Shown here one piece after another: positions 1 through 12,000 of a DNA stretch of 64,000 bases; position 1 is the stretch's first letter; each line of letters opens with the position of its first letter. A program made the translations under genes and the position numbers. The DNA comes from Phoma sp. XZ068 (Eukaryota > Ascomycota > Dothideomycetes > Pleosporales > Didymellaceae), in contig RBKR01000004.1 of the NCBI GenBank assembly GCA_004835665.1, forward strand, positions 1,798,001 to 1,862,000, in the 5' to 3' direction. The notes below the pieces were generated by a model that worked only from the letters and a program-made list of their open reading frames with translations, was not told where the DNA came from and did no database searches.

Positions 1-1107
1 TTAGTAAGGCCGATCATTGTGAAGGACTAGATTTGGAGTTGACTGGAGATGTATGAGATAGAAAGGAAACAGGAAAGATGAGACTGAAGTATGCTTTGTT
101 GGTTGTGAGAATGAGATGATAGGAAACACTGTGGAGCTTCTTCATGATGTCTTTATACAACTATCTCTTGAGCCACCACATTCTCGTGCTGATGGTGTTC
201 AGAGCGGGTGGTGACGATCCGAGGGATGCTGATAGTGCAGGGCTGAGTAGTACAGCACCGTGCTCCATCGCTAAGCATGAGCTTAATTCAGTGACAGGTG
301 AGATTTGTTTAGACAACCCTTACGGCACAGTAAATGATTGGTCATGGGAGAGAAGTTTCGAAATTTGTTTCTGCTGCAGCCACTCACCGTGGGCGCTGCT
401 GACGGGCGGAGCGAGGCGGAGGCTGGGTTGCAGCGGGAGATGCTCTAGCCGTAAGACATCACCAGCGCGATTTTCGTCATGTTTACCACGTGCAGATGAC
501 AAGCTATGATCTGTCTAGGAGCTTAGTGCCAGTCCAGCTCAAGGAGGTTCTCCCACGATGCGGTGAATCAGCAGTCGTTGCTTACGCCATCTTCCAGAAT
601 GGCTACTCTCAAATCCGCATCACAAGACGGTGAGCTTCAAAACATCTCAGCAATTATTTCAGTATTTCTGAGCTAGCTTTCTGTAGTCGATGAGATGTTG
701 CGACATAAATTTAGTGTTTAGTGTCAATATGGTGGTGGAGGTGGGTGTTGGTGTTGGTGTTGAAGCCTCGGCGACTCAGCCTTGATCTGTTGGCTTAGCT
801 TGTTGGCTTGTCAGCATGCCGTACCGAAAATAGATGCCTAGGACTCAGGTACGGCGCTCCAACATAATCCCATCAACCTGGTCACTCTTCGGAAGTCTGG
901 ATATCCGACATTTAGCACAGTGAGGCCTTAAGGAAAAGGTGAGAGATTATAAAGAAAGAGCTTAAATTGGTACGTTACGGAAGGGGTAATCGCTGCGCTA
1001 GAAATCAACAAGCAAACAAAATTCAACAGACGCCATTTGCCGCATGCCTGTTCGCTGTCTGCGACAGCAAGTAGACAGAAGCCCCCCATGCGTGATGCAG
1101 AGACACA
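1..1107. other. left-edge intergenic stretch
   Basis: No convincing gene is visible on either strand. Short open frames occur (for example 144-509 on plus) but they have low-complexity or arbitrary translations and no family resemblance. The stretch may contain the 3' end of a neighbour outside the window or the terminator region of the gene at 1108. Confidence 0.5.
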
Positions 1108-2037
1108 TTACTCCGATGCGTTCTCGATGTCCATGGAATCATAAAACCCTCTCCAAAAGGGAAGCTCGTCTAGTGTGAAAGCATCGTCACTAGGAATGGA
1201 AGGTGGGCCTGTCGTGTGCCTCACCACTCCTTCCTCCGGCTCCTCTACTTCCTCGATATTATTTGTGTTGGGAAATCCCTTGTCTTCGAAGATGAGTGAG
1301 CCTCGCCTATCCCACGGCCCAGGCCCGCGCAATTTGCGGCGTAGTCGGCGCGCTTCAGGGTTGTTATCGTCTTGAGGATCTTCATCAGAGTAGCTGCTGT
1401 CGCCTTCGACGCTCTCGGTGTAGTTGCGCTTGGTGCGTTTGAAGACTCCTGCGCTCCACCTCTTCTTCTTGCGCCGGTAGATAAGCTCTTTGGTATCCTC
1501 GTCAGTCGAACCTTCTGACACGTGCAGCTCTTTGAAGCGGTCCATGACCCCGGTGTCTTCCAGTACGGCGCCGCTTCTGTCGCTCTTTGCGTCTTCGCAA
1601 TGGTCTGGCTGCACGACTTCTATATTTTCGTCATCGCTTTCGTCGCTGTCCACCTCCTCGAGTTCAAAGTCGGCTTCCTCTACCCGTCGTATGGGTCTCT
1701 CGTCCTCTTCCTCGCTTTCCTCTTCCGAGCTCTCATCGTATTCGCTTTCTTGAGGCGATGTGCCGGCATACGCATGCCCGGAGATGCTGGAGGGCCGCGA
1801 CGATCGCTCAATCGACTGCGCGCGGGTGAATCGAAACTGGTGGTTTTGCCCAATGGGCGTAAACTCCAACGGGGGAGTGTGTAGCGGCTTGGGAGGACCC
1901 ATACGCTTGTACGTGGGTGGGGTGTGGTTGGCGTGAGACAGGAAACGAGGCGGACCATAGATGCTCGACGTGGTGGGCGGCGGGGTTGGACAACCGTGAA
2001 GCATCTCGAAGTTTGGTGGGTGTTCGTGTGTCGCCAT
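1108..2037 (-). CDS. acidic, largely disordered protein of unknown function
   Basis: A single-exon frame of 309 residues starting at the ATG at 2037 (MATHEHPPNF); the frame is open further upstream, but only from a GTG. I do not recognise a domain. The N-terminal third is rich in Pro, Thr and His. A strongly acidic Glu/Asp/Ser stretch follows (roughly residues 100-150, EESEEEDERP), then a basic patch (YRRKKKRWSAGVFKRTKRN) that could serve as a nuclear localisation signal. A short hydrophobic-aromatic C-terminal motif (LPFWRGFYDSM) may be the conserved functional part. The alternation of acidic and basic stretches suggests a nuclear or chromatin-related protein, but this is inference from composition only. 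The length of the frame and coherent composition make it likely to be a real gene. Confidence 0.6.
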   Translation of the reverse strand: MATHEHPPNFEMLHGCPTPPPTTSSIYGPPRFLSHANHTPPTYKRMGPPKPLHTPPLEFTPIGQNHQFRFTRAQSIERSSRPSSISGHAYAGTSPQESEYDESSEEESEEEDERPIRRVEEADFELEEVDSDESDDENIEVVQPDHCEDAKSDRSGAVLEDTGVMDRFKELHVSEGSTDEDTKELIYRRKKKRWSAGVFKRTKRNYTESVEGDSSYSDEDPQDDNNPEARRLRRKLRGPGPWDRRGSLIFEDKGFPNTNNIEEVEEPEEGVVRHTTGPPSIPSDDAFTLDELPFWRGFYDSMDIENASE

Positions 2038-3219
2038 ACGGGCTTGGTAGGTGGTGCTTTTCACCGGTGATGGAGGTTGCGTCAGGCTGGCGGGCCAATT
2101 GCGACGGCGTACGTATCAACGATCTTCTTACTCAATTTTTGGCAATCTTATGGTACGCAAGGCCGGCGGACGTGTCTTGTTTTGGAGATTCGGAAAATGG
2201 ATCGTGCGGACAGTATCATTCTGGAGAAGTGTGGGAGAGCGTGACTGAATGGTTGAGCGGCGAGTTGCAGACGGACTGGAGGAAGGCTTTACAGGTCAGA
2301 CCCTGCTTATCGTGCAGGAAGAATGGGAGTGCTACAGGCAGCAATGCAGGATGGGCAGCTCGCAGACGGTAGAGCCACAGAGCGCAGGTCAGTCAGGGAA
2401 ACGAAGTGTGTGCGGCGGTGGTCGAATGGGGCAGTGGGAGAAAAAAAGCGAGGATGGGAGGAGGCGGGCCTGAGGTGGTCACAATTCCCTACGGCCTGGG
2501 ATTGTGCGGGACGTCGCCAATTATCAGCAGCGTTTCAGCAGTGAGCTGTTCGGCCGCGGTTCTTTGACAGCGGGTCTGCGTGCAGAAGTGCTTCCTTACC
2601 CTGACTCTACGCGGTGGCGGCGATATGTGTTCACGAGCAATTAGTTGCCATGAGGCCTCGCACAATCTTACCTTGCGTCAAGCCCAACGAGGCCGACGAA
2701 TGACGGCAGCGCTCCGTATGGCGGCACGCATGGTTCTTTGGGTAGTGCTGGCCAGCTGGCAGTGGGAGAGCATTGGCGGGGCAGGCGTGCATGCAGTCAA
2801 TCAACCGAGCGCACGCAGCGGAGCAGAAATTGAGCGGGCCTCGGGGCGATGCGGCTCTGCTTGCGGTCAAACGACGAGACTCGACGTCGACTAGGCCTGA
2901 AATGCGACGTGAGCGCCAGGCGTCACTGATTCGTCTGGGCCAGGAGACGACTTGACGATGGAGAGGCGCGTCACGTGTGCGGCGGGGTGGTTTGGTGTTG
3001 CTAGGTGGCCCATGCGCAGGCCAGTATTCCGTTGCGTGGCAGGGACAGATTGAACCTCTGGCCAGAGCAGCTTGCGGCGGAGGCAGCAGAGCGTCGACTA
3101 TTCGCAACACCGTGTTTCTTTTTGTTCCGTACACGCCGCCCCCCCTCCCATCTCGCCGTCTCTTGCATTGAAGCTGCCCAGCGTGTGACTGAAGCTGCGG
3201 CTTCGCCCTCAATTCCACC
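2038..3219. other. intergenic, divergent promoter region
   Basis: About 1.2 kb between two divergently transcribed genes (acidic protein to the left, COPI alpha to the right). Several short frames are open because the DNA is GC-rich, but none has a recognisable product. A pyrimidine-rich stretch precedes the COPI start. Confidence 0.5.
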
Positions 3220-6200
3220 ATGGCGTCCTCCCCGAGCATGTTGACCAAGGTATGCAGCTGTCCATGTGCGCGCTCTTGCAGCTATCTGACGGCGTGCAGT
3301 TTGAATCCAAGTCCTCGAGGGCCAAGGGTATTGCCTTCCACCCCAAGAGGTACCTCCACGCGCTCCGCCTGTCCTCTCCCTGCGCTGACCGCCCCCAGAC
3401 CCTGGATTCTTGTGTCGCTACACTCGTCCACCATCCAGCTATGGGACTACCGCATGGGAACCCTGATCGACCGCTTCGAGGAACACGATGGGCCTGTTCG
3501 CGGCGTTGATTTCCACAAGACCCAGCCATTGTGAGCACTGCAGACCGCTGAATGCGCCAGCGCGCCATACTGAGACGGAGCAGATTTGTGTCTGGCGGTG
3601 ACGACTACAAGATCAAGGTCTGGTCGTATCAGACTCGCCGATGTCTGTTCACCCTGAACGGCCATTTGGACTATGTCCGCACCGTCTTCTTCCACCACGA
3701 GCTACCGTGGATCATCAGTAGTTCAGACGACCGTAAGCGCACACCCTACCTGCGCCGAGGACACGCTGACAGGAACAGAAACCATCCGTATCTGGAATTG
3801 GCAGAATCGTAAGTTGTCCCACCTCGTCCCAGAGACCAAAGCTAACATGTGCAGGCTCCCTCAGTAAGTCGCCGTTGCATCGTGAATCACCCTCGAACGT
3901 CCCTAACCCGTCCAAGTCTGCACCATGACTGGTCACAACCACTACACAATGTGCGCGCAGTTCCACCCGAAAGAAGACCTTGTCGTCTCTGCCTCGCTCG
4001 ATCAATCCGTCCGTGTTTGGGATATCTCTGGCTTGAGGAAGAAGCACTCTGCGCCAACATCCATGTCGTTTGAGGACCAGATGGCCCGTTCGAACCAGAA
4101 CCAGGCGGATATGTTTGGAAACACAGACGCTGTCGTCAAGTTCGTTCTTGAGGGCCACGACCGAGGTGTGAACTGGGTCGCGTTCCACCCTACACTACCA
4201 TTGATTGTCTCGGCTGGTGACGATCGTCTGGTCAAGCTATGGAGAATGTCCGAGACAAAAGCGTGGGAAGTCGACACATGCAGAGGGCATTTCCAGAACG
4301 CATCGGCTTGTTTGTTCCACCCACATCAAGACCTGATCCTCTCAGTAGGCGAAGACAAGACCATCCGCGTCTGGGATCTTAACAGGAGAACATCCGTTCA
4401 GTCTTTCAAGAGGGAGAACGACCGATTCTGGGTTATTGCGGCGCACCCGGAGATCAACCTGTTCGCTGCTGGTCACGACAATGGTGTCATGGTGTTCAAG
4501 CTAGAGCGCGAGCGCCCTGCGTCTGCCGTCTACCAGAACAACCTCTTCTACATCACCAAGGAGAAGCACGTTCGGTCATACGACTTCCAGAAGAACCTTG
4601 AATCTCCTTCTATGCTCTCCCTGAAGAAGCTTGGTAGCCCATGGACACCGCCACGAACTCTGTCGTACAACCCTGCTGAACGCTCGATCCTGGTTACATC
4701 GCCTGCAGACAGCGGCACATACGAGCTGATCAGTCTTCCGCGTGATGCCTCGGGGGCAGTAGAACCCACTGACACAAAGCGTGGCTCTGGAACATCAGCC
4801 GTCTTCGTGGCAAGGAACAGGTTCGCCGTCTTCAACCAAGCTAACCAGCAAATTGATATCAAGGACCTCACCAACTCGACGACAAAGACTATCAAGCCCC
4901 CGCATGGCACGACGGACATTTACTTCGGCGGTACTGGCAACCTGCTCCTCATCACTCCGACCACTGTCGTATTGTACGATATCCAGGCTAAGAAGAACCT
5001 TGCGGAACTTGCTGTGGCAGGTGTCAAATACGTCGTCTGGTCTTCCGATGGGCTACACGTGGCACTCCTCAGCAAGCACAACGTTACTATTGCCACCAAG
5101 AATCTCGATCAGGTCAGCACACTGCACGAGACAATTCGCATCAAGAGCGCTACCTGGGACGATACCGGCGTACTTCTTTACTCGACATTGAACCACATCA
5201 AGTACAGCTTGATGAACGGCGACAATGGCATTGTCAGGACTCTGGAGCACACCGTCTATCTTGTTAGAGTCAAGGGCCGCAACATCTACTGCTTGGACAG
5301 AGCAGCGAAGCCAAAGATCCTCCAGATCGACCCTACAGAGTACCGTTTCAAGCTCGCCCTGGTCAAGCGCAACTACGATGAGATGCTTAACATCATCAAG
5401 ACATCCAGTCTTGTCGGTCAAAGCATCATCTCGTACCTGCAGAAGAAGGGTTACCCTGAGATTGCTCTTCAGTTCGTCCAGGATCCCCAAACACGCTTCG
5501 AGCTCGCTATCGAATGTGGCAACCTCGAGGTTGCGGTGGAGATGGCGAAGCAGCTTGACCGACCTAAGCTCTGGCAGCGACTCAGCACTGAGGCTCTCGC
5601 ACACGGTAACCATCAAATAGTGGAGATGACCTACCAGAAGCTGCGAAACTTCGACAAGCTCTCCTTCTTGTACCTTGCAACGGGTGACCAGGATAAGCTG
5701 AAGCGTATGGCAAAGATCGCCGAGCACCGTGGAGACATGACTGCTCGCTTCCAGAACGCGCTTTACTTGGGCGATGTTCAGAACAGGATCGAGATGTTCC
5801 AGGAGATCGACCTTTACCCGCTGGCCTACGCTACTGCAAAGGCCCACGGCCTTGATGAGCAAGCCCAATCGATACTCGAAGCAGCCGGCGTCACAGAAGA
5901 CCAAATCAGCGTTCCCTCAATAGGTAACCCTCTGGAGCCATCGAAGCCGATCGTTCCTACCTTCAAGGCCAACTGGCCTACACGTGCAGCATCCTCAAGC
6001 GTCTTTGAGAAGGCTCTTGCAGGTGAGATTGAGGGTGTTGGTGACGAGGAGCCAGCGGCTAACGGGTACGGTGACGAGGATCTACTTGGTGAACCAGAGG
6101 CTGCCGGTGCCACTGCTGAGCTCGGTGGTGACGATGAAGAAGATGTTGGCGGTTGGGATATGGGAGACGATGGTGATGTTGAGGCGGAAGACGACTTCGT

Positions 6201-7229
6201 TGAGGTTGAGGGCGCCGACGCAGGTGCTGGCAGCAGCGAGGCTGATCTGTGGGCACGAAATTCGCCGCTGGCGGCAGATCACATCGCTGCAGGGTCTTTC
6301 GAGACTGCTATGCAGTTGCTGAACAGGCAAGTTGGCGCCGTCAACTTTACCCCTCTTGAGGACCGCTTCCAGGAGATCTACCAGGCGACACGTACCTTCC
6401 TTCCCGCTACACCCAACATGCCCTCTCTCGTCAACTACGTACGGAGAACGGTCACCGAGACAGACTCACGAAAGATCCTACCCATCATCCCGCGGGACCT
6501 CGAGTCCATTCTTTCATCTGACTTGGCAGCTGGCAAGCAAGCATTGCTTAAGAACCAGTTGCCAGAGGGTGTCGCTGCTTTCAAGAGGTTACTGCACCTG
6601 TTGATTGTCAACGTTGTAGCGTCACAAGCAGAGCTGACCGAGGTATGTACCATATTACGAGATTGATATGATAGTGCTAATACAATCTCCAGGCGAAGAA
6701 GGCGATCCACACCGCTGCCCAATACACACTTGCTATGTCTATCGAGCTTGAGCGCCGCGCACTCACCAAGGGTGCCACTGACGTTTCTGGTCTCTCAGAC
6801 GAAGACAAAAAGCGTGCTCTGGAACTCTCCGCCTACTTCACTGTTCCTGAGCTTGAGGGCGCTCACAGGTCGCTTCCTCTTTCCGCAGCCATGAACTTTG
6901 CCCACAAGAACAAGCAGCTCAACACCGCGCTAAACTTCGCCAATGCTTTGCTTGACAGGACTGGCAACGCAAAGATGAAGGAGTCTGCCAAGCGCGTGAA
7001 GACCGTCGCTGAGAGGAACCCCGCAGACGGCATCGAGATCGACTTCGACCAGTTTGCCGACTTTGAGATCTGCGCTGCCAGCCACACACCCATCTACGGC
7101 GGCAGCCCCTCAGTTGCCTGCCCTTACGATGGCTCGAAATACCACGGCAAGTACAAGGGCATCGTGTGCAAGATCTGCGAGGTCTGCCAAATCGGCGCCC
7201 CTGCAAGTGGATTAAGGCTGGTTGGTTGA
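3220..7229 (+). CDS. COP1: coatomer (COPI) subunit alpha
   Basis: Alpha subunit of the COPI coat, which forms Golgi-to-ER retrieval vesicles. Eight exons join to 1220 residues: 3220-3249, 3300-3349, 3399-3530, 3584-3732, 3779-3808, 3855-3863, 3917-6642 and 6693-7229. The summed length is a multiple of three and matches the usual 1200-1220 residues. The N-terminal third is a WD40 propeller (for example VSASLDQSVRVWDISGLRKK, VSAGDDRLVKLW), which binds dilysine cargo in this family. A helical WD-associated region and an acidic linker (about residues 800-860) follow. The C-terminal domain, which binds epsilon-COP in the family, ends with a Cys-rich tail (CPYDG, CKICEVC). Introns crowd the 5' end and include a 9-nt exon whose inclusion restores the conserved spacing between WNWQ and TGHNHY. 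Confidence 0.96.
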
Positions 7230-7973
7230 GCGATAATGTGTTTGGAGTATTAGCATTGCTTATGGGTAGAGTTGAGAGTTGCGGCAGTATTATGAGGATG
7301 ATAGATGTAGCAAGCCCTCGTGGTCAACAACAAAATGCGAAACGATATAATGTTCAGATCTGCTGCGAGTCTCCAAGACCTGTTTGCCGTACAATTCCCC
7401 AACACAAATCAAGATGGGGTACGCTTGCAAGTCAACAAGCTAAGCCCAGCTTTATAGGTTTTGTGATGAAGCACGCCAGTCACGGTTTGCGTTCGGGCAA
7501 GTTGGGCCCATGTATGATGCTTTTTCCTGGTTTTATGTCAACTGGCGACTTCTTGCCCTCGTCTATCGTGGAAGAGGACAGAGCCATGTAGTTCTTGCCT
7601 TGCCTTCACACAGATCGAAAGAACACATCTTGCTACACAGAGATACACATGGGAGAGTGCTTACCTATCGACTGACCTACGCGAACTGGCATTCAGTCAC
7701 TGGACGGTCACTGTTCGATGAATCTTTATCAGGTGCTCCGATCCAGATGATATTTGTCTTACCTCGTGCACCCTACTTGTTATCCTTAGCACTTCACCAT
7801 TCGTTCGAAGTTTCCTGTTTGTGCTGCGTCACCTCTTTGAAATTCAGATACTTGTGGCGCGAACTGAACAACGGTTGCGTGAGTATTGAAGCGCAGTACC
7901 CAACGACCACTCCCTCCATCACAGGTCCGGAGACTCTAGTACCCGCACATGTCACTTGATCGCGTCTTCCTCG
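7230..7973. other. intergenic
   Basis: About 740 bp after the COPI alpha stop. It presumably holds that gene's 3' UTR and the promoter of the next gene. Open frames in the stretch lack recognisable content. Confidence 0.5.
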
Positions 7974-8828
7974 ATGCGTCAGTCCTACACCATCGCTGCA
8001 CCCGAGCAGCTCCACGCAACTCTCCGCGGTCCAGACAACACACATGCATGCCTCGCGCTTTACGAAGTATGTCCACACACCGACAATTCCTCACGCCCAT
8101 ACCCGCCATGTAAGGGTCCGTACCTGCACTGCGTCCTACCACCCCCACCGCCAGTCCTAAGCCTTCCACACATTGAGTACATCGACAACAAAGGCAGGGA
8201 GGTGATCGAAACCACGCGCACCACCCTGTCACAAATTCATCGTCCAGAAGAGAACGCCATGGCAGCGAGCCTAGCAAAATTGGTCCTCTCAAAGCACTCA
8301 CCCACGATGTACCATATCCGCGAATCCACGGCAGCTCGACCTACAGGCCCCATCCACAAACAATCCTCTAACATCGCCACTTCGAGGCCGACGGTCTATC
8401 TTCTGTCCTTCTCGACTGACCGCACACCAACGTCCCGCGCTTTTGCGGCTCTCCTGAACCAGCATTTATTACCGCGGATACCGCTCCTGTACACCATTGA
8501 TGCAAGAAGCTTTCTCGTTCCGCCAAGAATCATTTGTGAAAACTACTCTGGAGTTACGGATGTTGTGCAAAAAGAAGTTCTACGGGACATGAGGGCGCGG
8601 AATGAGATTGGCCATGCGGTGGATGACTTGATTAGATTTGTAGTGCATGGAAGCGGCGAGACTAGTATCGCTGTATGCTGTACGGCTGGGACACATCGCA
8701 GTGTTGCTGTTGCTGAGTTGATTGCGTTGGGGGTAAGGGAAGAGGTTAGGAGGTTGGGGAGTAGTGATGGTGTGAAAGTCGTTGTGCGGCATGTGCATCG
8801 GATCAAAGGACGCAAGGACCCTTATTGA
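7974..8828 (+). CDS. RapZ C-terminal-domain-like protein
   Basis: A single frame of 284 residues from the ATG at 7974; an upstream TTG is in frame but is not a credible fungal start. Residues from about 139 onward resemble the C-terminal domain of bacterial RapZ. They show a beta strand (TVYLLSFSTDRTP), an Arg/Pro-rich middle, and the hallmark VCCTAGTHRSVAVAEL near residues 234-249, equivalent to the GCTGGQHRSV loop of RapZ. In bacteria this domain binds a small RNA and adapts RNase E, but the fungal role is unknown. The N-terminal 130 residues are low-complexity. A possible donor GTATGT occurs near 8068 (after LYE), so part of the N-terminal half may be an intron. There is no N-terminal P-loop kinase domain as in full RapZ. 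Confidence 0.75.
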   Translation: MRQSYTIAAPEQLHATLRGPDNTHACLALYEVCPHTDNSSRPYPPCKGPYLHCVLPPPPPVLSLPHIEYIDNKGREVIETTRTTLSQIHRPEENAMAASLAKLVLSKHSPTMYHIRESTAARPTGPIHKQSSNIATSRPTVYLLSFSTDRTPTSRAFAALLNQHLLPRIPLLYTIDARSFLVPPRIICENYSGVTDVVQKEVLRDMRARNEIGHAVDDLIRFVVHGSGETSIAVCCTAGTHRSVAVAELIALGVREEVRRLGSSDGVKVVVRHVHRIKGRKDPY

Positions 8829-9031
8829 TGGAGGTATGGAGGCGGGAGCTTGATCGAGTACACCACCTGAGATGTCAAGATAGGAACTTGTGTGGATGGA
8901 TTCATCAATCTACAAAACTCCACTGATGCAGCTAAAGAGCCCGGGTAACTTTTACAGTCCATAACGCCAAGCAATGCCTACACATTTCCTCCCATCATGC
9001 CTACCGATCCTTAACTCAATTGTCCACACGT

Positions 9032-12000
9032 CTAAGGCGCAACGTTGAACTTGAGTCTGACGCCCATACTCGCCAGTTCAACATCAAGGTACTTGAGCAC
9101 ACCTGGAACGGCCACGGTGGCAATATCATCACCGCCGCTGAACCGCATTCCCTGTCCGTCTGTCCAAGTGTCGCTCTTACTCTGATGTCCGTCTGCGAGA
9201 GTCGCACACCTTCTACATCTGATAGTCATGTTCCTGCCTCCCGCATCCTTCTTGCGCGAGTACTCGCTGACGGTCGGCGCGGTAGAAAGGAAACTGCCAC
9301 AGGCACGGCAGATAGCCGCCTTTGTGTAGTCAGAGCAGTTCATCAGACGATCCTGCAGCAGGAAAGCGGTTCCGTGGGCAATAAGAGCGTCGCGCTCCAT
9401 TTCTCCGACTCGGATACCACCGCCCTTCTTCCTGCCCTTGATGGGCTGGCCGGTCGTCGAGTTGACGGGACCGGTGGTACGGACTTGGTATTTATCGTTG
9501 ACCATGTGGCGGAGACGCTGGTAGTAGACGACGCCGATGTAGATGTCGGCGGCGAGTTCCTGGCCCGTAATGCCTGAGTACATGGGCTCGTTGCCGTAGT
9601 AGTTGTATCCTGCCTTCATGAGCTGGTGGCCGAAGAAGTCGACGGCGGTGTTTTGCTCGTCGAAGCGGAATGGGGTTGAGTCTTGGGCGATGCCGTGCAT
9701 GGCGCCTGCTTTGCCGGCGAGGGACTCGACGAACATGCCGATTGTCATGCGGGACGGGAAAGCGTGAGGGTTGATGATGACATCGGGCTGGATGCCGGAT
9801 TCGGAGAAAGGCATGTCGATAGAAGGCCATTTCTGAGAGCAGACACCCTTCTGTCCGTGGCGAGAGGAGAACTTGTCACCGATGATGGGGGAACGGGGGA
9901 CGCGGAGCTTGACACTGATCTTCTGGCAGGGTTGAGTGCCATCTTCGGAACCAATGATGCGGACTTCTTCGACAAAGGCGAGTTCATCCTCCTTATACTT
10001 GAAGAATTGGGTGTTGGCATCGCGGTTGATGTAGTCGTCAGTGGCAGCGTCGTACGAGACTGTGTGCCACGCTGCGATGACATCGCCGTTGCGCAGAAGC
10101 GTTCCAACACGTGGGAAACCGTCTTCGTCGAGCGTGTCCAGGTACGATGCCTTCTTCAGGCCCTCGGGCGCGAAACCGAACAGCTTAGAAACAGTCTTTC
10201 CAGATCTGTTCCTGCGTCCGCCTTCCTCGAGATCACAAATCTTGGTCTTGTAGATGGTACCGTGACCAAAGCCACGCTCGTGAGCAGATTTGTTTAGAAT
10301 CATAGCGTCGTCCATGTCGTATCCAGTGTACGAAATGACAGCCACAACTGCGTTAGTGCCGTTCGGGAAATTGTCAAAGCCATATTCGTTGTGGAGGGGT
10401 GGTCGTACGATTGGCGTCTGACCAGTTTGTAGTCGGTAGGTCTTGTTATCCGTTCTGTACCGCAGCGCCGTTCCTGGTGTACCCATCGACTGCTTACCCA
10501 TCTGACACTGATACCTACGGGCTTGATTAGTGAATGAGCCCTCAATGTATAGACATATACGTACATGTTTCTCGGCGACTGGTTGAAATCGGAGAAAGGT
10601 GTCATGTTGGCAATAATCGAGAAAATGTTGGTGGGGTCGAACTCAACGTGAGTAGAGTCGCCAGATACGATCTCGGGATCCGTGCAAGCAATTGACATGT
10701 AGGGCTGTTCAAAGGGTCCAACGTAGTCTAGCTTGCCAAGAGGAAGATACTTGACGGGTCGGTACATGCGTGCGACCTGCGAGAACATGAAGACACCAGG
10801 GTATTGGCCGCCGTTCGAGTTGGGAACGTATCCAATCTCAAGCTCCAACGGCACGTCATGTGTCCCCTCGACCTTCCAGTATCGCAGTGTGTCTGCAATG
10901 ACCTTGGCTTGCTTTGGTGAGCAGAAGCCTAAGACGCGGCCGTCAAGCTGTACGACAACACTTGACTCAAGTGACGCGGAGGCCTTGCTTGATACGCCTA
11001 GTTGCGCCACAAGCTTGGGAACGGCCGAAACATCAACGTTCTGTGTAGCCAACTTGCACTTGTGCGCAAAGTGATTGAGCAGTCCACATGGAGAACCGTC
11101 AGGCGTGTGGACTGGGCACATGAAGCCCCAGCTCTCTGGTAACAGCTTTCGAACGGTGGTTGTCTTGAGCTGAGCGAAGAAAGCACCTCTGTGCACCATT
11201 CTGAAATGGCTGATGAAACGGTAGAAATTAATCTTCTCAGCCACAACAACGAAACCGGCTGTCTGCTGCAGGTCAAGACCAGTAGGACTGACGAGATTAC
11301 CGGTGGAGAGGAAGTACTCCATAGCGCGTCCGACATCCATGGTAGTCCTCTTTAGCACTCTCGGTACAAACTCCTTTTTGAACTCGGGCGAGGTGAACGA
11401 CTTCCACTCAGATCGACGACCCCAGTCCTGCAAGACAGGTCGAATCGAGTTCAGCCACTCGTCTAACCTTTCCTTGATGACCATTCCGTAAAGCTGACCT
11501 CCAAGCAGAATTTCCTGGTTTTGGACAGCATCGGGGTTGTCGACTGCGCATTCGCCCTCCACCAAGGCGTACAATTTCCGGATCATGAAGAGGATCATTT
11601 GGAACTTGTCGGCGTTCTGCGCTGGAGTGACGTTGTATGCTCCGAGGTGAGGCAGAACGATTTTTCGTAGGAATTCGACACCTGCCTCGTCGTCGCTGGC
11701 ATCGTCTGGGAGCTGCAGTACAACCTTGAACTTGGACCCCAAGTATGCCCTGGTCTTGGCTTGCGAGTGTAACCCGTAAACCTTGTACGTTCGGAGCAGC
11801 AATTCCACTCTATCCGTGACGAACTGCTTCTCTGCCAGGCCCTCTGAGTCAGCTGCGCCGACAATGCCCTCGAAAATGTCCCGGTCGTTTGTTTCCACCA
11901 AGGCTTTCATGACCATCATGACAGGGACCAGGTATTCTGCCTTTCTCCACGAAAATCGGAAGTTGACGTTTCCATCGCTTAAGTAGTGTAGGGCGTTTGT

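Noticed and set aside
1522..1884. Plus-strand frame with a hydrophobic, membrane-like stretch
   Set aside because: It lies wholly antisense to the acidic protein gene at 1108-2037; hydrophobic residues arise from complementing Glu/Asp codons.
5053..5904. 283-residue frame antisense to COPI alpha
   Set aside because: The frame shadows a GC-rich conserved gene and has no family resemblance.
9020..10297. Long plus-strand frames opposite RPA135
   Set aside because: They are antisense shadows of a highly conserved coding exon.
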